Positions 1-7,663 of a DNA stretch of 64,000 bases are shown here, piece by piece. A program made the position numbers and the translations under genes. Below the pieces are notes generated by a model. It worked only from the letters and a program-made list of their open reading frames with translations, did not search any database and was not told where the DNA came from. The stretch comes from Amedibacillus dolichus DSM 3991 (lineage in GTDB: Bacteria; Bacillota_I; Bacilli_A; Erysipelotrichales; Erysipelotrichaceae). The stretch is from assembly GCF_000154285.1 (NCBI RefSeq), contig NZ_DS483474.1, positions 62,001 through 126,000 of the forward strand. Direction: 5' to 3'. How positions within the stretch are numbered: position 1 is the first letter of the stretch; every line of letters starts with the position of its first letter.

Positions 1-551
1 AACACCGCAGCATTGGTATTGGAATCATCACCACCGATAATTACGATTGCGGTAATTCCATGCTTTTTACAAACCTCAGCAGCAACTGCAAACTGTTCGT
101 TTGTTTCCAATTTTGTTCTACCGGAACCGATAATATCAAATCCACCGGTATTGCGATATTCGTTAATATATTGATCATCGAAAACCAAATAGTCATCTTC
201 GATCAGTCCGCTTGGTCCGTTCTTGAAGCCATACAATTCATTGTCTGGATTGGTTGCCTTCAAAGCATCATACAAACCACAGATTACGTTGTGTCCGCCC
301 GGAGCCTGTCCACCGGAAAGAATAACACCTACAACCTGTTTTTTAGCTTCTGATGTGTTTGCTCCCTTTTGGAAAGTGATTTCCTTTTTTCCGTATGTAT
401 TTGGGAACAAAGCCTTGATTTTTTCTTGATCTGCAACACTTTGAGTTTCTTCACCCTCTAGCACGCTGATTTCGGAAATTCCGTTTCTCAACATTGCCGG
501 AAGCTTTGGAGAATACTCGTATCTTGCTTTTTGTAACGATGAAATTTTCAT
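1..551 (-). CDS. pfp: Pyrophosphate-dependent 6-phosphofructokinase, 5' part
   Basis: Glycolytic enzyme that phosphorylates fructose 6-phosphate with pyrophosphate instead of ATP, a reversible cytosolic step. The first about 183 codons are visible and the gene runs off the left edge. The start is the ATG at 551, behind an AAGGAGATATA ribosome site. Family signatures seen are the glycine-rich phosphate loop [12 protein letters not shown] and, near the cut, [12 protein letters not shown]. The GGDD at the second loop is the form of the PPi-dependent enzymes, whereas ATP-dependent PfkA proteins have GGDGS. The N-terminal extension before the first loop matches the long PFP class. A plausible promoter on this strand is TTTACT, 17 nt, TATAAT, and its -35 lies inside a dyad at 598-616, so the gene may be regulated there. 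Confidence 0.9.
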   Translation of the reverse strand, partial: MKISSLQKARYEYSPKLPAMLRNGISEISVLEGEETQSVADQEKIKALFPNTYGKKEITFQKGANTSEAKKQVVGVILSGGQAPGGHNVICGLYDALKATNPDNELYGFKNGPSGLIEDDYLVFDDQYINEYRNTGGFDIIGSGRTKLETNEQFAVAAEVCKKHGITAIVIIGGDDSNTNAAV

Positions 552-597
552 ATTATATCTCCTTCTTTATAACAGTTAAATTATAAGATATATTGCT

Positions 598-625
598 GTA
601 AAAGTAAACCTTTTACCCCATCATA
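598..625. repeat. Left copy of a 28-bp direct repeat with an internal dyad
   Basis: The sequence begins with the dyad GTAAAAG-TAAAC-CTTTTAC (7-bp arms, 5-nt centre). A near-identical copy in the same orientation lies at 2471-2498, with one mismatch in the first 20 positions. Together they bracket the abiE pair. Here the dyad overlaps the likely -35 of pfp. It could be an operator, or the trace of an integration event; sequence alone does not decide. Confidence 0.6.
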
Positions 626-746
626 CAGCAACATACTTTTTCGGATATTTTTTCGGCAAATGGAACAAGTGGAGAATACTATTTAATTTTTTGATATTTT
701 GATTACTTTTGACATACAAGTTTCAAATAGTGTCTGCACATAGTTG

Positions 747-775
747 TTGATATTTGCTAAGCTGGATAGTATAAT
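747..775 (+). promoter_or_regulatory. Promoter of the abiE operon
   Basis: TTGATA (747-752), exactly 17 nt, then TATAAT (770-775): a near-consensus housekeeping promoter reading toward the abiEi start at 823. A perfect 9-bp inverted repeat begins two bases downstream. Confidence 0.8.
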
Positions 776-777
776 AA

Positions 778-807
778 CTGCATACATTATTTATTTTTTG
801 TATGCAG
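778..807. promoter_or_regulatory. Inverted-repeat operator at the abiE transcription start
   Basis: CTGCATACA (778-786) and TGTATGCAG (799-807) form perfect 9-bp arms around a 12-nt AT-rich centre, covering the expected start of transcription. AbiEi antitoxins of other bacteria repress their own operon by binding inverted repeats in the promoter, so this is the natural candidate operator (inference from position and family). Confidence 0.6.
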
Positions 808-822
808 AAAGTTGGTGTATGA

Positions 823-1428
823 TTGAGTAAAAAAGAACTTTTAAAAACGATAATCGAAAATAATGGCGGCATTGCAAAAACTTCAGATTTTGCCGTTAAC
901 GGGATAAATAAATACGAGGTAGCGGCTTTTTGTAAAAAAGGAGTCATTGAAAGAATTCGCAGAGGCTTTTATCAGCTCCCCCAAAGTAAAAATATTACAG
1001 AAGAACAGCTCATACGAAAGCTTCTTCCCCAGGGAATTATTTGTGTAGAGTCCGCTTTGTTTCACTACGGATATAGTGATTTTTCTCCCCGTAAATGGTC
1101 GATTGCTGTACCGAGAACAGCGTCCCGTAGCGTAAAGAACATTGAAGAATTTCCGATGAAGGCTTACTATATTCAAAAGGAATTTTTAGATATAGGTAAG
1201 TCCATAAGCAATTTTAACGGTGTAATATTGCCTGTATATGATCGTGAACGAACAATATGCGATTGTTTTAAGTACCGCACAAAACTTGATAACGAAATTT
1301 TTAATAAGGCTGTCAATGCCTATGCTGCCGATGAAAAAAAGAACCTTGCAAATTTGTCTAAATATGCAAAAGAAATGGAGCTTTATACAAAGGTTATGAA
1401 TGTAATGGAGGTGCTGCTTAATGCCTGA
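823..1428 (+). CDS. abiEi: AbiEi-type antitoxin / transcriptional autoregulator
   Basis: 201 residues. The N-terminal about 60 residues form a winged-helix region, with KYEVAAFCKKGVIERIRRGF as the recognition part, and are followed by the AbiEi antitoxin domain (VESALFHYGYSDFSP, then CDCFKYR). In type IV systems this protein represses the operon and counteracts AbiEii without binding it. The TTG start at 823 follows an in-frame stop directly; the ATG at 819 is in another frame and meets a stop after three codons. The gene overlaps abiEii by 8 nt, which implies translational coupling. The pair sits between the metabolic genes pfp and ydcF and is flanked by short direct repeats, as expected of a mobile defence module. 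Confidence 0.88.
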   Translation: MSKKELLKTIIENNGGIAKTSDFAVNGINKYEVAAFCKKGVIERIRRGFYQLPQSKNITEEQLIRKLLPQGIICVESALFHYGYSDFSPRKWSIAVPRTASRSVKNIEEFPMKAYYIQKEFLDIGKSISNFNGVILPVYDRERTICDCFKYRTKLDNEIFNKAVNAYAADEKKNLANLSKYAKEMELYTKVMNVMEVLLNA

Positions 1429-2317
1429 TATAGCTGCGTCCGTGTTGACACGACTCAAAAATAAGGCAAAAGAAAGCGGAAGAAGTTATCAGCTTTGTTT
1501 GCAGCTCTTTTGTCAGGAAGAGTTTTTACGCCGTTTGGAAAAGTCCAAGTATGCCGAAAACCTCGTGTTAAAAGGAGGCTTGTTCCTCTATTCGCTTACT
1601 GACTTTGATAGCCGAGTAACGGTTGATGTAGATTTTTTGCTTCAAAGAATACCTAATACACCGGAAAAATTAAAAGGCATACTTGAAGAAATTATTACAG
1701 TTCAAACCGGCAATGATTTTGTAACCTTTGAGATAAAAGATATTACACCTATTGCTGTTACGAAGAAATATGCCGGTATAGGCGCTTCAATGGTCGCTTA
1801 TATTAAAAATACTCGAACACCCTTTGGCATTGATTTCGGTGTTGGCGATATCATTGTGCCAAAGCAAGAAAAAAGAAAAATCCCCACTCAGCTTGATGAT
1901 TTTATTGCGCCGACAATCAATACTTATTCCATTGAAACGACCGTTGCCGAGAAAATTGACGCAATCCTCAGTCTGATGGAGTTTTCCAGTCGCATGAAAG
2001 ACTATTACGATATTTATTATCTTGCCAATAAATTTGATTTTGATGGCACGACACTATCCGAAGCTCTCAAAAAGACCTTTACAAACAGAGCGCATAGTTT
2101 TACAGCGGCTCAGTTTGAGCAGGTTATGAATTTCGATGACGATGCTGCTATGCAGAAGAAATGGAAGACATTTATCCGTAAGATAGATACAAAAACAGAT
2201 AACTATAGTACCATATTGAAAACAATACAAGCCTTCTTGACAAAACCATTTACAGCAGCGATAGAAGACAGAGTATTTACAGGCAGTTGGATTGCACAAA
2301 ATAATGAGTGGATATAG
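1421..2317 (+). CDS. abiEii: AbiEii-type nucleotidyltransferase toxin
   Basis: 298 residues, AbiEii/AbiGii family (DUF1814). The nucleotidyltransferase core is visible: a VLKGGLFLYSL glycine pair near residues 50-60, then the acidic motif VDVDFLL near residue 70. A conserved segment follows around 185-205 (ETTVAEKIDAIL and MKDYYDIYYL). Family members are bacteriostatic NTP-dependent transferases that abort phage infection. The start ATG at 1421 lies inside the end of abiEi. The gene appears complete and undamaged. A strong hairpin follows at 2381-2454. What it modifies in this organism cannot be read from the sequence. Confidence 0.88.
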   Translation: MPDIAASVLTRLKNKAKESGRSYQLCLQLFCQEEFLRRLEKSKYAENLVLKGGLFLYSLTDFDSRVTVDVDFLLQRIPNTPEKLKGILEEIITVQTGNDFVTFEIKDITPIAVTKKYAGIGASMVAYIKNTRTPFGIDFGVGDIIVPKQEKRKIPTQLDDFIAPTINTYSIETTVAEKIDAILSLMEFSSRMKDYYDIYYLANKFDFDGTTLSEALKKTFTNRAHSFTAAQFEQVMNFDDDAAMQKKWKTFIRKIDTKTDNYSTILKTIQAFLTKPFTAAIEDRVFTGSWIAQNNEWI

Positions 2318-2380
2318 TAAAAGAATGTTATGAGTATAAACAACAATCCAAATATTTTTTTGAATATGCCTGCATTTGAT

Positions 2381-2454
2381 ACACTTAGAAGGATAAAACT
2401 TAAAAATCACCGATAGATAAAGGTAATTTTTTAAGTTTTTTTCTTTTTAAGTGT
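2381..2454. terminator. Terminator after abiEii
   Basis: An inner stem AAAACTTAAAAATCACC (2396-2411 region) pairs with GGTAATTTTTTAAGTTTT (2422-2439) around the loop at 2412-2421 and ends in a T-rich tract. Outer arms ACACTTA (2381-2387) and TAAGTGT (2448-2454) can extend it. The A/T-rich stem is probably bidirectional. Confidence 0.65.
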
Positions 2455-2470
2455 CGAAGATGGATTTAAT

Positions 2471-2498
2471 GTAAAAGTAAGCCTTTTACCATATCATA
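2471..2498. repeat. Right copy of the 28-bp direct repeat
   Basis: The dyad GTAAAAG-TAAGC-CTTTTAC is followed by ATATCATATA, matching 598-625 in the same orientation. No promoter-like context comparable to the pfp copy is evident, so its presence here is better explained by duplication on module insertion. The remaining DNA between the abiE terminator and 2713 holds nothing else I can support. Confidence 0.55.
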
Positions 2499-2713
2499 TA
2501 CAAAATAGGACTTGCCTATTTGATAAAGGACACAAAACAAGTATTTTACACATGATATATGAAAATATAAAACGATGAAAAGCACATAAAATTACTACAT
2601 ACTTTCGTTTTTGATAATACTAAACAGGCTGTCAAAATTTTTATAGAAATGTAATAGTTTCTTAAAACTTTATTCAGCTTTTTTGATTATGATTAGTATA
2701 TGAGGTGAATGGC

Positions 2714-3481
2714 ATGAAAACATATAAACCAATCATAACAAATATTTTACTATTTCTAGGCAGCTTATGTATTCTTTACTTTTTTATTTTATCCTTCGCT
2801 TACGGCTTCTTTCAGATTTCCTTCTCCTTTTGTTTTCTTATCGGAGGTTTGCTGTTGGTAGGCTATGGCTTGATAGAAAGAAAACAGCAACAGCATGTAT
2901 TAACATATCTGCCTAAATTTTTACGCATTGCTGCCATTGGATTGCTTACTATCTTTTTAACTAGCTTCCTTATTGTGGAAGGACTGATCCTTGCTAATGG
3001 TTTGCATACACCTAATGAAAAATTAGAGTATGTCATCATTTTAGGGGCAGGTTTAAACAAGGATAAGATTTCCCTTTCCTTGCAGCATCGCCTTGATGAA
3101 GCGATTGCCTATCATAAGCAATACCAAGATACTACCTTTATTGTCAGTGGCGGACAGGGAATCAACGAAAGCATATCCGAAGCCGAGGCTATGCGCAGCT
3201 ACTTGGTTGCTCATGGAATCCCGCAACACCAAATCATAGAAGAGGAGCTTTCTACCTCGACCTTTGAAAACTTTGCATTTTCTAAGGAATATATAAAAGA
3301 TAAGACACAGAAAGTAGGTGTAATTACCAATTCCTTTCACATGCTTCGTGCCTTGATCCTTGCAAGACAGCAAGACTTACAAGCGGTTGGTATTCCGGCA
3401 AAATCCGATTTACTGACTTATCCATGCTTTAGCATTCGTGAATATTTCGGAATATGGAAGGCCTTGTTTTTGAGGCAATAG
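2714..3481 (+). CDS. YdcF/ElyC-like membrane protein (DUF218 domain)
   Basis: 255 residues. Three hydrophobic segments in the first about 95 residues anchor the protein; the soluble DUF218 domain follows (YVIILGAGLN, then FIVSGGQG around residue 145, then ITNSFHMLRA). Relatives such as SanA and ElyC affect envelope integrity and vancomycin sensitivity; the biochemical activity of this subgroup is unsettled. ATG 2714 is preferred over the in-frame GTG at 2705 because GAGGTG at 2702-2707 gives a normal ribosome-site spacing. The gene is monocistronic and convergent with the PfkB kinase gene. The function in this organism is not defined by its neighbours. Confidence 0.8.
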   Translation: MKTYKPIITNILLFLGSLCILYFFILSFAYGFFQISFSFCFLIGGLLLVGYGLIERKQQQHVLTYLPKFLRIAAIGLLTIFLTSFLIVEGLILANGLHTPNEKLEYVIILGAGLNKDKISLSLQHRLDEAIAYHKQYQDTTFIVSGGQGINESISEAEAMRSYLVAHGIPQHQIIEEELSTSTFENFAFSKEYIKDKTQKVGVITNSFHMLRALILARQQDLQAVGIPAKSDLLTYPCFSIREYFGIWKALFLRQ

Positions 3482-3550
3482 GTGAAAAAGAAATACTTTC
3501 TTAATCTAAATAAGTTTTTTGATAAATACGGATCACCTACCTTATTCCAT

Positions 3551-4465
3551 TCATTTCAATTTCAGATAAATATCATGACTTTCCAAAAAATATTGTACAT
3601 CTTGTTTTTGCGGAATCGAAGTTTGTCCTCCTAGTATTTGAACTGCTATTGCACTTGCAGCAGAACATATTATTAGTGTATCGCGCAGAGAATAACCGTT
3701 ATATAGACAATATGCGAAAGCTCCATGAAAAATATCCCCTGCACCTGTTGTATCAATTGCCGAAACAGAAAAAGAAGGAATGTGATAGATTACATTATGT
3801 TCCTTATATAACAATCCATTTTCCCCTAATGTTATAACCACAATTCCAGAATTTAACTGACATAAAGTATCAAACGCTTGTTTCCAGCTACCTTCGTCGT
3901 CTAATGTAATCTTTGTCTGACTATACTGCTCAGCATAATTTTGTGAACAGACTAAGTAATTAACGCGTTGAGCAATTTCTTTTGTTTCTTCATGATATGT
4001 TCCAGCATCCATTACACTTACAGCATCTGGAAATTGATTCAAAGCCTCTATAGAAGCCTTAAGTTCATGTCCATCTAGCAAGAGAACTCTTGGTTTTGTG
4101 GGAAATGTGAAACATAACTCCTGTAATTTGCCTGGACAATTAAAAATTGTTCGATATCCATTACAAGCGTTCGCAATTATTGCACTCCTGGGTGTTTCAA
4201 TTGTAGGATCTATTATTAAATGACTAATATCTACTCCTACTTTTTCTAAAGTATCACAAATTTCTTTACCATAAAAGTCCGTTCCACATCTAGATACCAA
4301 TGTAGTTCTCACATTCCATAATGCACATAGATATGCTGCATTAGTTGCTGGACCACCTATACACGCAAATGGTTCTAACACTCTATATTTTTGATTTTCA
4401 ACTAATGGTGTTTCAATAGGAAAAGTCATATCATAAGTGCATTGTCCAATACATACTATACTCAT
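3551..4465 (-). CDS. PfkB-family carbohydrate kinase
   Basis: 304 residues, ribokinase fold. The N-terminal substrate region includes the glycine pair at CIGGPATNAA (signature 1 area) and the C-terminal signature is DTTGAGDIFHGAF (about residues 238-250), with the catalytic Asp in GAGD. Family members phosphorylate sugars or sugar phosphates with ATP. As the last gene after a PTS, dehydrogenase and aldolase operon, it probably makes the ketose bisphosphate that the aldolase at 10359 cleaves (inference). A strong hairpin at 4511-4538 lies between it and the upstream kinase gene, so it may be expressed at a lower level or separately. The start ATG has a GAGGAGAATT ribosome site. Confidence 0.85.
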   Translation of the reverse strand: MSIVCIGQCTYDMTFPIETPLVENQKYRVLEPFACIGGPATNAAYLCALWNVRTTLVSRCGTDFYGKEICDTLEKVGVDISHLIIDPTIETPRSAIIANACNGYRTIFNCPGKLQELCFTFPTKPRVLLLDGHELKASIEALNQFPDAVSVMDAGTYHEETKEIAQRVNYLVCSQNYAEQYSQTKITLDDEGSWKQAFDTLCQLNSGIVVITLGENGLLYKEHNVIYHIPSFSVSAIDTTGAGDIFHGAFAYCLYNGYSLRDTLIICSAASAIAVQILGGQTSIPQKQDVQYFLESHDIYLKLK

Positions 4466-4510
4466 ATAATTCTCCTCATATTCTTTTAACGTAATTACAT
4501 CTTATCGGAT

Positions 4511-4538
4511 AAAAATAGCAGACTATACTGCTATTTTT
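4511..4538. terminator. Hairpin terminator or attenuator inside the first PTS operon
   Basis: AAAAATAGCAG (4511-4521) and CTGCTATTTTT (4528-4538) form a perfect 11-bp stem with a 6-nt loop and T-tracts on both strands. It separates the P-loop kinase gene from the PfkB gene by a potential stop of transcription. Confidence 0.75.
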
Positions 4539-4559
4539 ACACTATATTTATTTTCTATT

Positions 4560-5165
4560 CTAATTCAAAATCAATGCTATTTCATTCATGATTTTATCAT
4601 AAGAAACTTTTGTAAAGTCCGTAACGTCAAGTTCTATCGTTGTTCCTAATTCAAAAGTTCCATAGCCTCTACATTTACAACGTTTAATAAATTCGTCGTT
4701 ATCTAGTAAATTATCTGCTTCTTCATGATTCATCAAACAAGTCCCTTGGTGATATTCTTTAAGAATATGGCCTAAATGGCGTGAATCATCTAAATCGCGT
4801 TTCTTTTGACGTTTGAATAGAACATCTAAATCTCCAACCATTCGTATCGTAATTACTTCTATACAATATCGACCGCAAATACCTTGAATCTCATCATGTT
4901 GCTTATCACTGAATGGGTAATCACTAATTAAACTATAACCTCTTTCTAATTTCCAGTTCAATCTTTGATAATATTCATTCCAACTCTTTTTAATCAACTT
5001 TTCTTTTTCTTCTTCATTGCAAAAACCATACGCATCCCAAAATTCTTCTTTAATTTTATCAGGAGATAAAACTTCAAAATTTTTAAATTTATTTAATAAC
5101 ATATTTGCCATATAAGTTTTACCAGTTCCAGGATATCCTGCAAGTAATATTAATGCCTGCTTCAT
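4560..5165 (-). CDS. P-loop kinase-like ATPase of unknown substrate (AAA_33 type)
   Basis: 201 residues. The Walker A motif AGYPGTGKTYMAN stands at residues 9-21, and an arginine-rich lid-like segment FKRQKKRDLDDSRH around 110-125 is typical of small-molecule kinases of the zeta-toxin/gluconokinase-like superfamily. It lies 15 nt downstream of the GntR gene and is co-oriented with the sugar operon, so a sugar or sugar-derivative kinase is likely, but the substrate cannot be named. The start ATG at 5165 has AGGAGAAAAAGT in front. It is followed by a terminator-like hairpin. Confidence 0.7.
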   Translation of the reverse strand: MKQALILLAGYPGTGKTYMANMLLNKFKNFEVLSPDKIKEEFWDAYGFCNEEEKEKLIKKSWNEYYQRLNWKLERGYSLISDYPFSDKQHDEIQGICGRYCIEVITIRMVGDLDVLFKRQKKRDLDDSRHLGHILKEYHQGTCLMNHEEADNLLDNDEFIKRCKCRGYGTFELGTTIELDVTDFTKVSYDKIMNEIALILN

Positions 5166-5180
5166 ACTTTTTCTCCTCTT

Positions 5181-5912
5181 TTACATAGCAAGTTCAATTG
5201 CTAAATGATAAGTATCCGCTCGATAGTAAGTACATACACATTCTCTTGGTATATTTTCTTTGTCAAATGAAATACGACGTATATAGAGTAATGGAGTACC
5301 AATATCAATATGCATTAGCTTCGCTATTTCTTCACTTGCTATTATTGAATAAATTGATTGCTTTGCATAAAGCCATTGAATTTGGTAGGTATTAGATAAA
5401 AATAATCGTAGGGATTCTTTTGAAAAATCATGATTCATTATTTCCGGAACAAATGACTGTTGAAAATAATTTATTTCCAAATAAAGTGGTTCATCGCCTG
5501 CATAACGAACACGTTTTAAACAAATGATATCATCATTATAAGAAAGTTGGAGACAACGTGCTATTTCATCAGATGATGGTATAACTTTTTGTTCAACCGT
5601 AATTTTAATAGCTGCTACACTATCTCCTTTATATTTTCTATCATAACGAATGACACGTTGAGGAGATGTATTCGGTCGATTAGAAATTACAATAGTTCCA
5701 TAACCTCTTTTTTTCTTAACTAAACCATCATTTGCTAATAACTCCACCGCCTTTCTAGCAGTTGCTCTAGATATCCGATAAATCTCCATTAACTCACTCT
5801 CAGCAGGTATCATTTTTCCAACAGGATATTTGCCACCTACAATATCTTGAAACAAAATATTATAAAGTTGATAATATAACTGTTGTCTGCCGCTAAAATC
5901 TAAAGTTTCCAT
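5181..5912 (-). CDS. GntR-family transcriptional regulator (HutC/UTRA type)
   Basis: About 243 residues. The N-terminal winged helix is seen at YQLYNILFQDIVGGKYPVGK and SRATARKAVELLANDGLV, and a C-terminal UTRA ligand-binding domain runs from about residue 90 (VRYAGDEPLYLEINYF, then RRISFDKENIPRE). Such regulators sense a sugar phosphate from the pathway and repress it. I chose ATG 5912; an in-frame GTG at 5930 would add six residues but would place the GGGGG ribosome-like stretch inside the coding region. The gene is embedded in the operon it probably controls, between the dehydrogenase and kinase genes, in addition to the divergent RpiR regulator at 11476. Confidence 0.85.
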   Translation of the reverse strand: METLDFSGRQQLYYQLYNILFQDIVGGKYPVGKMIPAESELMEIYRISRATARKAVELLANDGLVKKKRGYGTIVISNRPNTSPQRVIRYDRKYKGDSVAAIKITVEQKVIPSSDEIARCLQLSYNDDIICLKRVRYAGDEPLYLEINYFQQSFVPEIMNHDFSKESLRLFLSNTYQIQWLYAKQSIYSIIASEEIAKLMHIDIGTPLLYIRRISFDKENIPRECVCTYYRADTYHLAIELAM

Positions 5913-5941
5913 TATTATGCTATCCCCCACTTACTATTCAT

Positions 5942-6727
5942 TTAATCCATCCATTCTCCTCCCGTTAAATTAATAGATTGTCCTGTTAAATAGCTAGAAT
6001 TATCTGTTAAAAAGAAAATTGCGGCATTAATAACATCCTGTAGCTCCACTAATCTATGCATCGGAATATTCTTTTTGAAATACGGCATAACTTCTTCCGG
6101 ATCAATATTCTTTTTTTGGGCATATTCATATTTTAGTTTTTCCCACATTTCTGTATATACAATACCTGGACAAATAGAATTTACACGTATATTTTGATCT
6201 GCAAATTCCTTGGCAATTGACTGTGTTAATCCTTGTACACCAAACTTACTTGCACAATAAACAGTTTGCCATGCACTTGGTTTCTTACCGGAAAGAGATG
6301 ACATGTTCAAGATTGTTCCTCCTCCATGCAATAACATTTTTTCAATCGCTACTTGGCAACACAGAAAAGTTGCTTTTAAATTTACGTTAATAGTCAAATC
6401 CCACAATTCTTCACTACATTTTAAGAAGGGACGCATTTTACTTATGCCTGCTGAATTCACCCAAGAAGTGATATTACCAAATTCTTTTTCTACAGCATCT
6501 GTCGCATTTTGTATGGCTGATTTATCAGTTACATCTACCTTTTTAAAGATTGCCTTACCATGATTTTCAATTATTTCTTTAACTACACTAATTCCTTTTG
6601 TCTCGTCTAAATCAAAAATCGCAATACTAGCTCCTCGAGCTGCAAAATCTTTTGCCATAGCAGCTCCCATACCACTACTAGCTCCTGTAATAATGATTAC
6701 TTTCCCATCTAATCTTTCTGTATTCAT
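5942..6727 (-). CDS. Short-chain dehydrogenase/reductase
   Basis: 261 residues, classical SDR. The cofactor motif is TGASSGMGAAMAKD at about 14-27, the NSAG motif is at VNSAGISKM near residue 90, and the catalytic Ser-Tyr-Lys are in MSSLSGKKP and YCASKFG (about residues 142-160). CPGIVYTEM follows. The pattern resembles polyol or 2-keto-3-deoxygluconate dehydrogenases (SrlD/KduD side of the family), which suits a PTS operon for a hexitol or keto sugar; exact substrate unknown. Acidic residues after the Rossmann second strand (IFDLDE) favour NAD. It is followed at 30 nt by the GntR gene. Confidence 0.85.
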   Translation of the reverse strand: MNTERLDGKVIIITGASSGMGAAMAKDFAARGASIAIFDLDETKGISVVKEIIENHGKAIFKKVDVTDKSAIQNATDAVEKEFGNITSWVNSAGISKMRPFLKCSEELWDLTINVNLKATFLCCQVAIEKMLLHGGGTILNMSSLSGKKPSAWQTVYCASKFGVQGLTQSIAKEFADQNIRVNSICPGIVYTEMWEKLKYEYAQKKNIDPEEVMPYFKKNIPMHRLVELQDVINAAIFFLTDNSSYLTGQSINLTGGEWMD

Positions 6728-6749
6728 ATCTATCCACCATCACTCTCTA

Positions 6750-7223
6750 TTATTTTAAGTACTCTTTTATATCAATTGGTTTATCTTGTGGCATTACTTG
6801 AATAAAAACATTAACATTTTTATTTAGTAATTGTAGAAATGCCTTGTTTTCTTCCGCACTTGTCGAAATATTTTTATACAATACATTTCGATCATTTCTA
6901 GCTCCCATACCCCCAACATCGACCTCATCAATAGGAATACCGTGATCAACTAGATAATTTAATGCCTCTGGACCTTTAACTAGTAAAATTGTTGGTGCAT
7001 CTAAACCTTGTTCGAAAAACTGTACTCCTTCTTCTTTTGTAAAAATACCAATTGCAATTTCTTCTGGTATTGCCATTTCCAGAACTTCAATCATATACTC
7101 ATCATTAGCTGTTCCATCATCAACAATTACCACTTGATCTGCCTTTTTATTTTTTATCCAAGCGGTCATTACTTGACCATGAATTAACCGGTCATCAATT
7201 CTCGTTAATACTAAGTTTTGCAC
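6750..7223 (-). CDS. PTS mannose/fructose/sorbose family enzyme IIB
   Basis: 157 residues, full length. The phosphoryl-accepting histidine is His15 in RIDDRLIHGQV, the family hallmark, and VDVGGMGARNDR near residue 100 is also conserved. It passes phosphate from IIA to the incoming sugar at the membrane. It starts with GTG at 7223, overlapping the end of the IIA gene by 29 nt. The IIB closest in form in this window is at 62941. Substrate unknown; neighbours indicate a sugar that, once phosphorylated, is oxidised and split by an aldolase. Confidence 0.93.
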   Translation of the reverse strand: MQNLVLTRIDDRLIHGQVMTAWIKNKKADQVVIVDDGTANDEYMIEVLEMAIPEEIAIGIFTKEEGVQFFEQGLDAPTILLVKGPEALNYLVDHGIPIDEVDVGGMGARNDRNVLYKNISTSAEENKAFLQLLNKNVNVFIQVMPQDKPIDIKEYLK

Positions 7224-7644
7224 GTTGTTTTTTCTCTCCTTTTTTTACTATTGTCGCTTTTACTCCTACTGTACTTGAAACATTAACTTTTTCTATCAGT
7301 TCTTCAAGTGTGGTTTTTTCGTTACGCTCTAATGCTAGTGTTAGAAGTATTGGCATATTCATTCCTGAAATTAAACCTATTTTAAAATCTTTAGAAAGAT
7401 AAGCAGCACTTTGAAATGGAGTTCCTCCTGCAATATCTGATAAAATGATAATTCCAGAATTAGCAATATCACCAGCACTTACCTCTTTTAATACTAAAGA
7501 TAATTTTTCTCGATAGGTTTCTGGAGATTCTCCCGGAATGAGAGGAACAGCTCTCACTCCGTAATCTCCACCAGCAATCATTTTTAAACTATCTAACAGC
7601 CCCTCGCAAAATCCTCCATGACTAATCAAAACAATATTTACCAT
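7195..7644 (-). CDS. PTS mannose-family enzyme IIA
   Basis: 149 residues. The EIIA-Man domain begins at residue 3 with the phosphorylation site His9 (LISHGGFCEG), and the DIAGGTPF motif near residues 70-77 is characteristic. It accepts phosphate from HPr and passes it to IIB. The gene stands between the IIC-IID fusion (19 nt upstream) and IIB (overlap). The tail KKGEKKQRAK is basic and was probably part of a IIA-IIB linker in fused relatives (inference). Confidence 0.93.
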   Translation of the reverse strand: MVNIVLISHGGFCEGLLDSLKMIAGGDYGVRAVPLIPGESPETYREKLSLVLKEVSAGDIANSGIIILSDIAGGTPFQSAAYLSKDFKIGLISGMNMPILLTLALERNEKTTLEELIEKVNVSSTVGVKATIVKKGEKKQRAKLSINEN

Positions 7645-7663
7645 ACTTTTGCATATTCACCTC

